Shown here piece by piece: positions 1-4,870 of a stretch of DNA of 5,674 nucleotides; positions within the stretch are counted from its first letter, which is position 1, and each line of letters begins with the position of its first letter. The position numbers and the translations under genes were made by a program. Source of the stretch: Methanosarcina sp. UBA5 (lineage in GTDB: Archaea; Halobacteriota; Methanosarcinia; Methanosarcinales; Methanosarcinaceae); assembly GCF_002505485.1 (NCBI RefSeq), contig NZ_DAVG01000018.1:4747-10420 (forward strand). Direction: 5' to 3'. Under the pieces are notes generated by a model. That model worked only from the letters and a program-made list of their open reading frames with translations. It ran no database searches and was not told the origin of the DNA.

Positions 1-897
1 AATGATAAAAGGAATCAGGAATATCCAGCTCATAGGATCCGATACGAATGATGTAAAGATGTAGTAAAGAACTACGTCAATAATTACGAAAATGATCCCC
101 AGAGCCACCAATAACAATAGGAAAAGAATTCCGATAAGTATTCCCACTACTAGTCCAAGCACAAACCTGATAACCCAATAAACCAAAACTTGCTGCCAGC
201 TTTTCCTGAAATTTGCAAAGACCAGCTTCAAAGATGCAATGAGTCCTATGTTCCGGTAAATAGAAACGGGAATTGCAAGACTTATAAAAGAACTTATTAT
301 ACCCATAATCAAGCCAAGCGCAATTAGTACACCAATGAACCAGACAAATTCTCCCATCAGAGCAAACCAGGAAAAGTCTGAGGACGTTTTCATGATGCTG
401 GAAATTAAAGGCAGTGCGGCTATTCCCAGGAACACAAGAGAAATTATTAGCAGAACTAAACGCACCAAAAGAAGGTTGAATCCCCTTCCCAAAAACTTCC
501 GGGAATAAGCCCATAATTTGACCTCATTTTTTACCAGTGACTCAACAAAAACAAATTCCATAACACTGGAAATGTAGAAAAATAACAGGAAAATAAGAAT
601 CAGGGCAGCAATCAAAGCAATCAATAATCCGTACTCGGAAAAAGAAGTAATGAGAGAATTAATACTTTGTGGAATGTACCCATGAATTAGGTCAGAACCG
701 AGAGTAGTAGTGTTTCTTAATTCTTCAGGACACATTGTATAGTTATTGCCTGAACCTGTGTAATTTGAACTACCGCTGCCTACGAAAAAAATAATGATTG
801 CGAGTTTTACCCACTTCCAGAAGTCAAAAGGTTCAAAAAGAGCTCTTCTTGCCCTTAAAACAGCTTTATCTATTGCATCTATTCCGTACCAGTTCAT
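1..897 (-). CDS. Polytopic membrane protein, DUF4013/DUF7847-like (3' end outside window)
   Basis: An uninterrupted frame of 299 codons reads leftward from ATG at 895-897 with no stop before the window edge, so the C-terminus is missing. The protein begins MNWYGIDAIDKAVLRARRAL and carries the motif FEPFDFWKWVKLAI (residues 21-34), which I associate with a methanosarcinal family of uncharacterised membrane proteins. Hydrophobic spans are visible near residues 31-40, 88-112, 142-164, 177-211 (probably two helices), 239-275 and 289-299. A polar, Asn/Thr-rich stretch (41-87) probably lies outside the membrane. The segment EFVFVESLVKNEVKLWAYSRKFLGRGFNL (114-142) is the recognisable central motif. 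An in-frame TAA at 928-930 precedes the ATG with no other ATG between, so this start is firm. There is no clear Shine-Dalgarno; a weak TATA-like stretch (917-930 on this strand) could give a near-leaderless transcript. An IS6-like end lies 42 bp upstream, so the native promoter may have been replaced. Function unknown; membrane location is confident. Confidence 0.88.
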   Translation of the reverse strand, partial: MNWYGIDAIDKAVLRARRALFEPFDFWKWVKLAIIIFFVGSGSSNYTGSGNNYTMCPEELRNTTTLGSDLIHGYIPQSINSLITSFSEYGLLIALIAALILIFLLFFYISSVMEFVFVESLVKNEVKLWAYSRKFLGRGFNLLLVRLVLLIISLVFLGIAALPLISSIMKTSSDFSWFALMGEFVWFIGVLIALGLIMGIISSFISLAIPVSIYRNIGLIASLKLVFANFRKSWQQVLVYWVIRFVLGLVVGILIGILFLLLLVALGIIFVIIDVVLYYIFTSFVSDPMSWIFLIPFII

Positions 898-938
898 GGT
901 ATAGAATTTTTCTAGGAGAATAAATAGTTATTTCAGAC

Positions 939-958
939 AGTTCCGTTGCAAAAAATCT
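939..958 (+). repeat. IS6-like insertion-sequence end, copy A (faces right)
   Basis: The 18-mer TTCCGTTGCAAAAAATCT (941-958) occurs three times in the window: here, as its reverse complement at 4545-4562, and at 5217-5234. Its form resembles IS6/IS26-type terminal repeats, which begin with GG and contain a TGTTGCAAA-like core. The outermost bases here are AG rather than GG. If it is a terminus, the element extends to the right of 939. The match is seen directly; the family assignment is by resemblance to known ends. Confidence 0.6.
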
Positions 959-1353
959 TTTCTAAGGATACTACTGGGCCCATATGAGCGGATTTTATAA
1001 AAATCAAAACTACGGCGTTTTTTCGCTATCAAGAAACATTAAGAAATATGCTTATGTGTTTCTTATACTTTTTTCGCATTAACGTTATGGGGTTATTGAT
1101 AGGAAAAAATTTCTACCAAAAAAATGGAATGAGCTTTCTGATGTTTGATTTTCGCATATGTATGGTTTTTTGTATTCCATAGTCTCTGGAATTGATTTTA
1201 ACTCAAACACATAGCAAACTTTAACTGATATCGTTTTTATTTGTTGAGTAAACAAACTCAACGAATTCGCTAGATTTTATTTATAAATGATCTGAGATAT
1301 TCATGAAAAAAGGTGGAAACTGTAAGGAAGGATATTACTCTTTGCTTGTTAAT
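959..1353. other. AT-rich spacer without a convincing gene; short dyads
   Basis: This stretch contains no convincing coding frame. It holds an 8-bp inverted repeat AAGAAACA/TGTTTCTT (1031-1038 and 1057-1064), with TTTTTTCGC directly repeated at 1018-1026 and 1069-1077. A compact hairpin GTTGAGT-aaacaa-ACTCAAC lies at 1243-1262. None of these is followed by a T-run that would make it an obvious terminator. On the minus strand a run of six T (1306-1311) lies about 45 nt after the stop of the 40-aa gene and could serve as its terminator. The spacer may be decayed insertion-sequence interior, since it lies directly inside IS6-like end A, but no transposase motif could be read. Confidence 0.5.
1243..1262. 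repeat. Perfect 7-bp hairpin
   Basis: GTTGAGT (1243-1249) pairs with ACTCAAC (1256-1262) across a 6-nt loop. Extended to ten bases, the arms match at nine. Neither strand has a T-tract directly after it, so it is recorded as an inverted repeat and not a terminator. It could be an operator or a transcribed hairpin. Confidence 0.5.
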
Positions 1354-1476
1354 TTACGAATTTCTTCCGTTATCTGGTTTTTTATGCTGGTTTTTACTCT
1401 CTTTATTTTCTTCCTCTTCCATTTCTTTCCTGAATTCTATATAATCCCTCTCGACTTCTTCTATCTTTTTTTCCAT
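1354..1476 (-). CDS. Small charged peptide (40 aa), hypothetical
   Basis: The frame runs from ATG at 1474-1476 to TAA at 1354-1356 and gives a 40-aa, highly charged product: MEKKIEEVERDYIEFRKEME, then an EEENKE stretch and a Lys/Asn-rich tail. The first 25 residues look like one amphipathic helix. No function is recognised. Evidence that it is real: a strong GGAGGT ribosome binding site (1482-1487) five bases before the ATG, and a good archaeal TATA element (1511-1527) at the right distance to place the transcript start near 1490. It lies 78 bp downstream of the recombinase gene on the same strand but has its own promoter. The opposite strand carries an overlapping 59-codon frame, dealt with among the rejected items. 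Confidence 0.6.
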   Translation of the reverse strand: MEKKIEEVERDYIEFRKEMEEEENKESKNQHKKPDNGRNS

Positions 1477-1481
1477 TTGTG

Positions 1482-1527
1482 ACCTCCATCCAGTATTAGC
1501 AGGTCACACTCTATTTATATATTTTGG
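1482..1527 (-). promoter_or_regulatory. Archaeal TATA promoter and ribosome binding site for the 40-aa gene
   Basis: Read on the minus strand, 1527-1511 is CCAAAATATATAAATAG, a textbook purine-rich BRE plus TATA box. A start about 25 nt downstream falls near 1490, just before GGAGGT at 1487-1482. The leader would be about 15 nt long. Transcription start inferred, not measured. Confidence 0.65.
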
Positions 1528-1554
1528 AACAATTTAGTATTTTTATTTAGTCAT

Positions 1555-2130
1555 TCAAATTTTACCTCTAAGAATTCCCCACTCTATAAGTCTCTTTTTT
1601 ATATCCCTCATTTCGTAATCAGTAAAAGAAAGGCTCTGGTAATGCCGTAAAGATGTAATGGGATCATGTCCCTGGCGACTGTATATCTCAATTTCCGGTA
1701 TCCCTGCCTTTAGCATCCATGATTCTATTGTCTTCCTGGGAGTCTTAGGAGAAACCTTTGGGCTTATGCCAGCTCTCTCTGACCACCTGCTAAGGTTATC
1801 CCACCAACTTGTACGATCTGGCGGTCTCCTCCCCTCTGAAAATGCCTTGAATAGATAGGGAAAAGTCGAAGGTAGTTTGTCAATAGTTCTTTTTGGAGCT
1901 TTTTGTTTTACTTTCTTTTGTGCTTCTTTCGGTAGTATTATTTGATTTCGATCTTGGAAATACCAAAGCTGGTTCTTGTGTAGCCTTTGTAATTCTATGT
2001 ATCTCAAACCTGTAATTGTATTGACTTCAAAGATGGGCTTAAACTTTGCTGGTATTGCTTTAACGAATCGATCATACTCTTCTACGGTTAATACTTTAGT
2101 ACCGTCTGATGTCACTAATCCATTTTCCAT
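1555..2130 (-). CDS. Tyrosine recombinase (phage-type integrase), catalytic domain only
   Basis: A 191-aa site-specific DNA recombinase of the integrase family, which cuts and rejoins DNA through a tyrosine linkage. Visible catalytic signature: Arg43 in TGLRYIELQRL (box I), a lysine cluster in LPKEAQKKVKQK (68-76) suitable for the beta-hairpin lysine, Lys129-x-x-Arg132 in SPKTPRKTIESWMLKAG (box II, with Lys where most enzymes have His), His155 in RQGH, and the nucleophile Tyr164 in SLRHYQSL. The usual N-terminal SAM-like core-binding domain is absent: full-length family members are about 300 aa or more, and this one starts only about 40 residues before box I. The start at 2128-2130 is supported by GGAG (2138-2141) with 7-nt spacing. 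A KxxR box II is, as I recall, also found in fusellovirus-type archaeal integrases. The 61-aa gene lies just upstream. It could move the surrounding island or be a remnant of such an element. Family confident; activity unknown. Confidence 0.9.
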   Translation of the reverse strand: MENGLVTSDGTKVLTVEEYDRFVKAIPAKFKPIFEVNTITGLRYIELQRLHKNQLWYFQDRNQIILPKEAQKKVKQKAPKRTIDKLPSTFPYLFKAFSEGRRPPDRTSWWDNLSRWSERAGISPKVSPKTPRKTIESWMLKAGIPEIEIYSRQGHDPITSLRHYQSLSFTDYEMRDIKKRLIEWGILRGKI

Positions 2131-2137
2131 TAAATTA

Positions 2138-2174
2138 CTCCAAAAAAGTAAAATAACAACGTTATATAAATATG
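2138..2174 (-). promoter_or_regulatory. TATA promoter and ribosome binding site of the recombinase gene
   Basis: On the minus strand, CATATTTATATAAC (2174-2161) is a good TATA box whose predicted start, about 25 nt downstream, falls near 2142. GGAG (2141-2138) follows at once, so the leader would be very short. The TATA box overlaps the stop codon of the upstream 61-aa frame (2162-2164), so the recombinase could be expressed both independently and by read-through. Confidence 0.55.
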
Positions 2175-2347
2175 TTGGTGTTTCTGGGGTTTTCTCGCTC
2201 TAGCAAAACCCTATTTTTATTTACTTGCATCGTTTTCAATTCCTGCCATAAAGCCAAATACGAACCTTCTTTGTCAAAACGTTCGTATATAGAGTAATTA
2301 TGTTCCGAACCTTTTTTTCGTGTAAATTCAATATCTATTTTTCTCAT
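2162..2347 (-). CDS. Small hypothetical protein (61 aa) upstream of the recombinase
   Basis: ATG at 2345-2347 to TAA at 2162-2164 encodes 61 aa beginning MRKIDIEFTRKKGSEHNYSI and containing YERFDKEGSYLALWQELKTM (21-40) and a basic, Asn-rich tail ending NTNIFI. The composition is that of an ordinary soluble small protein. No domain is recognised. The stop is 31 bp from the recombinase start on the same strand, so the two may form a small operon; a role as recombinase accessory factor or regulator would be a guess. There is no Shine-Dalgarno before the ATG. AATTAAAT boxes upstream (within 2355-2408) could act as weak TATA elements. The middle of this frame contains the 35-bp dyad repeat (2256-2290), which may mean the DNA here is under constraint as a site and not as a gene. 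Confidence 0.5.
   Translation of the reverse strand: MRKIDIEFTRKKGSEHNYSIYERFDKEGSYLALWQELKTMQVNKNRVLLERENPRNTNIFI
2256..2290 (+). repeat. 35-bp dyad repeat, copy 1
   Basis: This 35-bp block aligns without gaps to 4491-4525 at 29 of 35 positions and in the same orientation. It has a perfect internal dyad: ATACGAAC (2258-2265) and GTTCGTAT (2281-2288) separated by 15 bp. Inverted arms around a short spacer are what recombinase core sites and operators look like, but the spacer is longer than the 6-8 bp usual for tyrosine-recombinase crossover sites. It lies inside the 61-aa frame, 126 bp upstream of the recombinase start. Confidence 0.6.
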
Positions 2348-2354
2348 ATTGGTA

Positions 2355-2408
2355 GATGTGATTTAATTGTTCTACTGTAGTAAGGTTGTCGATGTGTATT
2401 TAATTGTT
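2355..2408 (+). repeat. Tandem direct repeat, GATGTG-(T)ATTTAATTGTT, two copies
   Basis: GATGTGATTTAATTGTT at 2355-2371 and GATGTGTATTTAATTGTT at 2391-2408 differ by one inserted T and are spaced 36 bp start to start. They lie directly upstream of the 61-aa/recombinase genes. They could be iteron-like protein-binding sites (arm-type sites or operators), or, read on the minus strand as AACAATTAAAT, duplicated weak TATA elements for the 61-aa gene. Confidence 0.55.
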
Positions 2409-2521
2409 ATTATTCTAACGTAATCGCAATAACTTCTACCATCCTCTATTTTCCGTGACATTAGTGTATGTTAGATCCATGGTGTCTTAAAAGCATCAAA
2501 ATGCCATCATAAGTCGCTTTG

Positions 2522-2569
2522 GGTATTTACCTTAAAAATACCAACCTATTATAATCTTGCATAGGGGGA
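2522..2569 (+). promoter_or_regulatory. hsp20 promoter with palindromic operator candidate and ribosome binding site
   Basis: The TATA-like element CCTTAAAAATACC (2530-2542) would place the transcript start near 2560, giving a leader of about 17 nt. AGGGGGA (2563-2569) is a strong Shine-Dalgarno 7 bp before the ATG. The dyad GGTATTT (2522-2528)/AAATACC (2536-2542) overlaps the TATA box, a position where a repressor would block TBP binding. Heat or stress control through this dyad is inferred. The spacer to its left (2409-2521) shows no other clear signal. Confidence 0.5.
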
Positions 2570-2576
2570 ATTTGAT

Positions 2577-3077
2577 ATGAGATGGCCTATGAGAAGATCA
2601 TTTTCAGGTCCTGCACGCTGGGATCCTTTTGACGAGATTAAAAGGACGCAGGAACGATTAAACCAGCTGTTTGAAGATTTTATGCCAATGGAAGAATGGG
2701 GAGGAGGAAAGGTTTACACTCCTGCCATTGACATTAAGGAAGAAGAAGATAAGCTTGTAGTTACTATCGACTTGCCTGGTATCAATAAAGAAGATGTTCA
2801 AATTAATCTTAAAGAAGATATGCTTGAGATCAGTGCAAAGACCGGGAAAGAAAAAGAGACTGAAGAAGAGGGATACCTGTGTCGGGAGAGAGCATATACT
2901 CAATTTTATAGGGCAGTCCGCTTGCCTATGAATGTTAAGGAAAAGAGAAGCACTGCAAAAATGGAAAACGGCGTCCTGGAAATAACACTTGGGAAACAAA
3001 AAGAGGGAATTGGTATGACTGGACCATCCATACATCCTCCCCCACCTCCCCCGCCTAGAAAACGAGGAAGAGTATAG
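2577..3077 (+). CDS. hsp20: Small heat-shock protein, Hsp20/alpha-crystallin family, with proline-rich tail
   Basis: A 166-aa ATP-independent chaperone of the cytoplasm that binds unfolding proteins and holds them for refolding. The N-terminal arm (1-45) includes RWDPFDEIKRTQERLNQLFE, typical of archaeal and bacterial sHSPs. The alpha-crystallin domain spans about 46-140: YTPAIDIKEEEDKLVVTIDL (47-66), PGINKEDVQINL (67-78) and the hallmark AKMENGVLEITL (127-138). The C-terminus is unusual. Instead of the common short tail with an I-x-I/V motif it reads EGIGMTGPSIH, then seven prolines, then RKRGRV. The only I-x-hydrophobic match is IGM (145-147). The seven proline codons are mixed (CCT, CCC, CCA, CCG), so simple slippage of one repeat is unlikely, and the other two frames hit stops without giving a canonical ending. 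The ATG has a strong ribosome binding site (2563-2569). The gene is probably first in a unit with the membrane protein 51 bp downstream. Confidence 0.95.
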   Translation: MRWPMRRSFSGPARWDPFDEIKRTQERLNQLFEDFMPMEEWGGGKVYTPAIDIKEEEDKLVVTIDLPGINKEDVQINLKEDMLEISAKTGKEKETEEEGYLCRERAYTQFYRAVRLPMNVKEKRSTAKMENGVLEITLGKQKEGIGMTGPSIHPPPPPPPRKRGRV

Positions 3078-3128
3078 CAAGAAGAACAAAAATAGGAAAG
3101 AACCATCAGGTAATTACATCTAAACATT

Positions 3129-4142
3129 ATGTTCGCCGACTTCTCAAAAATTTTAACTACAAATTTTGTTAATTCATTTCTGATGCCATCAGTTTTATTT
3201 GTCATAATATCATCAATAATATTCTTACCTTTAATTCCAGAAATGAATACGAAATCAATAGATAATAGTTCTTTATCAAGTGCTGGAGTTAATAACTCGA
3301 CGAAAGAAACTTTTTTACCATATAAGTTACAAACTTTATGGGAAGATAAATTGGGATTACTGTCATTTACATCTTTTACACTGAGCATATTCTTACTTTT
3401 ATTTAACAGACCGATGATTAAAATGCTTGAAGGCTATTACTTACTTTTTGTTCCTGGAATTTCATACTTCGAGCGTAGAAAGTTACGAAGACTAAATAAA
3501 AGTCTTGAAAGTACCCGAAGCAAACTCAATAAAATTAACTATAAAGATAAATATTCAGAACTAAATGCGAAAATTACAGAACTGTCTATTAGATTAAATA
3601 CAGAGTTCCCATTTGCTTTAGAGTACATATTACCAACAAGTTTTGGTAACGCTATCCGTTCTTTTGAATTATATTCATACAAGGTGTATGGAATAGATGC
3701 TACATCCTGCTGGCCTCGGATAATAAGCTTTGCATCTGAATCACATCGGACGAATATAAATGATGCTAGCTCAAGAGTGGATTTTGCAGTAAATTGTTTG
3801 TATCTTACAACGGTAATTATTTTTGAACTGATTTTGATCTATTCATTAGAAATTATTCCTCAAATAACTTTTATTATATCTGAATCGTTTACTATTTTTG
3901 TACTAATTTGTCTGTGGAAGTATGCCATTATGTCTGCAAAATTGTGGGGTGATGAAGTAAAATCAGTTTTTGATCTATATCGTTATGATCTGATTACAAA
4001 ATTAAATGGACTAAATGAGATAACACTTGAAAACATTCCACGAAATGAGAAGGAATATTGGTATTCGGTTGACAATGTTTTTTTATATCATACGAAATGG
4101 GAAAATGTTATTAAAAAAGATGAAGAAACTCCAAAAATATGA
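3129..4142 (+). CDS. Membrane protein of unknown function (337 aa) with central coiled coil
   Basis: Hydrophobic helices are visible at about 17-36, 76-93, 219-241 and 245-267. Residues 37-75 form an Asn/Ser/Thr-rich loop, probably outside, and 113-157 (ERRKLRRLNKSLESTRSKLN and beyond) is a charged coiled coil between helices 2 and 3. Two motifs stand out as likely conserved: LPTSFGNAIRSFELYSYKVY (169-188) continuing GIDATSCWPRI (188-198), and WGDEVKSVFDLYRYDLITKL (273-292). I recall similar LPT-xxGN-x-x-R...YGIDA...WPR proteins in bacteria, where they are uncharacterised; this is from memory. It starts 51 bp after hsp20 with no obvious TATA box and only a weak, distant AGGT, so it is probably co-transcribed. 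Its codon use is much more AT-rich than that of hsp20 or the gene at the right edge, suggesting separate acquisition. It has the look of accessory cargo; no catalytic residues were recognised. Confidence 0.82.
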   Translation: MFADFSKILTTNFVNSFLMPSVLFVIISSIIFLPLIPEMNTKSIDNSSLSSAGVNNSTKETFLPYKLQTLWEDKLGLLSFTSFTLSIFLLLFNRPMIKMLEGYYLLFVPGISYFERRKLRRLNKSLESTRSKLNKINYKDKYSELNAKITELSIRLNTEFPFALEYILPTSFGNAIRSFELYSYKVYGIDATSCWPRIISFASESHRTNINDASSRVDFAVNCLYLTTVIIFELILIYSLEIIPQITFIISESFTIFVLICLWKYAIMSAKLWGDEVKSVFDLYRYDLITKLNGLNEITLENIPRNEKEYWYSVDNVFLYHTKWENVIKKDEETPKI

Positions 4143-4228
4143 ATTCAATTTTATAGGATTTGCAATCTAAAAACAAGTAAGTTAACAAAGAAAATAACCA
4201 ATATCAGTATAATTAACTCGCTTGATAT

Positions 4229-4380
4229 GGAAAATCGGCAGTGTGCTTATTTTTCTGTAAAATTATAAATCTTAAGAAGTTGGTATTTTGAAAATACAGT
4301 GTAGGGAGAACGAAATTATGCTCAGTACACAAAAGCTGGACTTCAAATTTACAGCAAATTCGCGACACTGCCGGAAAATC
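4229..4380. mobile_element. 136-bp MITE with 8-bp target-site duplication
   Basis: GGAAAATC occurs at 4229-4236 and again at 4373-4380 as a perfect 8-bp direct repeat. Directly inside lie inverted ends: 4237 reads GGCAGTGTGCTTATTTTTCT inward, and the complement from 4372 reads GGCAGTGTCGCGAATTTGCT inward. The first eight bases are identical, and similarity continues through a shared CTGTAAA at positions 19-25. The element (4237-4372) is 136 bp and has no transposase frame, which is the definition of a miniature inverted-repeat element moved in trans. An 8-bp duplication and ends starting GG with a TGTyGCrAA-like core are those of the IS6 family. A perfect palindrome GTATTTTgAAAATAC (4283-4297) lies in its centre. 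Confidence 0.78.
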
Positions 4381-4490
4381 AGTTATCTGTATGTTTCTCT
4401 ATCTTTTTTGCATTAAATAGAAGGTTTATCGAAGGAAACAAGTGTATTCTTAGATCATATGTAACATTTGGTTTTGTATTTGTATAGGTG

Positions 4491-4525
4491 AAATACGAAC
4501 CTCCTATGCTAAAAAGTTCGGATAT
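4491..4525 (+). repeat. 35-bp dyad repeat, copy 2
   Basis: Matches 2256-2290 at 29 of 35 ungapped positions, same orientation. Arms are ATACGAAC (4493-4500) and GTTCGGAT (4516-4523), 7 of 8 complementary, again with a 15-bp spacer. It is 20 bp from the IS6-like end at 4545. The two copies enclose about 2.2 kb containing hsp20, the unknown membrane protein and the MITE. Confidence 0.6.
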
Positions 4526-4544
4526 CAAAACATCCTGAAAATTT

Positions 4545-4564
4545 AGATTTTTTGCAACGGAATC
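4545..4564 (-). repeat. IS6-like insertion-sequence end, copy B (faces left)
   Basis: The exact reverse complement of the 18-mer found at 941-958 and 5217-5234. Read on the minus strand it begins GATTCCGTTGCAAAAAATCT, so the element it would terminate lies to its left. With copy A it forms an inward-facing pair about 3.6 kb apart. The 8 bases outside the two ends do not match, so there is no target duplication joining A and B. Confidence 0.6.
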
Positions 4565-4631
4565 GATCCCTTTAATATTTCTTTTTGATTAATATTAGTT
4601 TCGTAATTATATTTCTATACATATTTTATTG

Positions 4632-4674
4632 TTTTAATATTAATAAGCTCAATAAAAATCAAAAAACTGGAGGT
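4632..4674 (+). promoter_or_regulatory. TATA element and ribosome binding site that set the zinc-ribbon start
   Basis: TTTTAATATTAATAA (4632-4646) is a plausible TATA region placing a transcript start near 4665. GGAGGT (4669-4674) follows, 6 bp before ATG 4681. This decides against an in-frame upstream ATG at 4585, which would add 32 residues of AT-rich translation and lacks a ribosome binding site. Confidence 0.6.
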
Positions 4675-4680
4675 AAAGAT

Positions 4681-4797
4681 ATGGAAAAGTGTGGAGTTTG
4701 TGGTGGCGATGTACCTAAACAACCATCGATTGCCAAAGATGGGACATGCGATGCGTGCCATAAGAAATTAGCTCTTAAAGAAGAAAAAAAGAAGTGA
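4681..4797 (+). CDS. Small zinc-ribbon protein (38 aa)
   Basis: The 38-aa product contains two CxxC knuckles, Cys4-Gly-Val-Cys7 and Cys23-Asp-Ala-Cys26, separated by 15 residues, which is the arrangement of a single zinc ribbon. The tail after residue 27 is rich in Lys and Glu (KKLALKEEKKK). Such mini zinc-ribbon proteins are common in methanogens; some bind nucleic acid or partner proteins, but the role here is unknown. The start at 4681 is fixed by GGAGGT six bases upstream. A hairpin with a T-run lies 74 bp after the stop, so this is probably a single-gene transcript. Confidence 0.78.
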   Translation: MEKCGVCGGDVPKQPSIAKDGTCDACHKKLALKEEKKK

Positions 4798-4870
4798 AAG
4801 TAATAAATGAATAATGAAACATCACCGTGAAAAGAGAAATTACAGAAATTCTTCATCGTTTAAATAGGAT

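Larger units (their letters stand above)
4143..4680. other. Gene-free, repeat-rich spacer between the 337-aa membrane protein and the zinc-ribbon gene
   Basis: No supported coding frame. From left to right it holds the MITE with its target duplications (4229-4380), a plain AT-rich stretch (4381-4490), copy 2 of the 35-bp dyad repeat (4491-4525), IS6-like end B (4545-4564) and the promoter region of the zinc-ribbon gene (from 4632). On the minus strand about 49 codons are open from about 4526 leftward (including IGGSYFTYTNTKPNV) but lack a convincing start, so they are not called. Confidence 0.6.

Noticed and set aside
77..514. Minus-strand 145-codon frame
   Set aside because: It lies within the 299-codon membrane-protein gene in another frame of the same strand; its sequence is Cys/Ser/Phe-rich with no family resemblance, while the overlapping frame gives a coherent membrane protein.
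1018..1157. Recurring TTTTCGC motifs (1018, 1069, 1149) as a possible repeat array
   Set aside because: The shared core is too short, the spacing is irregular and the sequence is T-rich, so chance is sufficient. Not a CRISPR or iteron array.
1303..1482. Plus-strand 59-codon frame, hydrophobic peptide
   Set aside because: Not called as a gene: it has no ribosome binding site, and its composition follows from being antisense to a Lys/Glu-rich gene that has a strong GGAGGT and TATA box. Kept only as a finding.
2906..3388. Minus-strand 160-codon frame with a run of glycines
   Set aside because: The glycine run is the complement of the proline codons of hsp20; the frame spans two real plus-strand genes and has no promoter or ribosome binding site.
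4390..4526. Minus-strand open stretch (IGGSYFTYTNTKPNV...) as an IS6 transposase remnant
   Set aside because: No DDE or zinc-finger motif is visible and no start codon fits; the partial likeness to the 61-aa protein is explained by the shared 35-bp DNA repeat.
4585..4680. N-terminal extension of the zinc-ribbon protein from ATG 4585
   Set aside because: It would add an Ile/Phe/Asn-rich stretch typical of translated AT-rich spacer. GGAGGT six bases before ATG 4681 fixes the shorter start.
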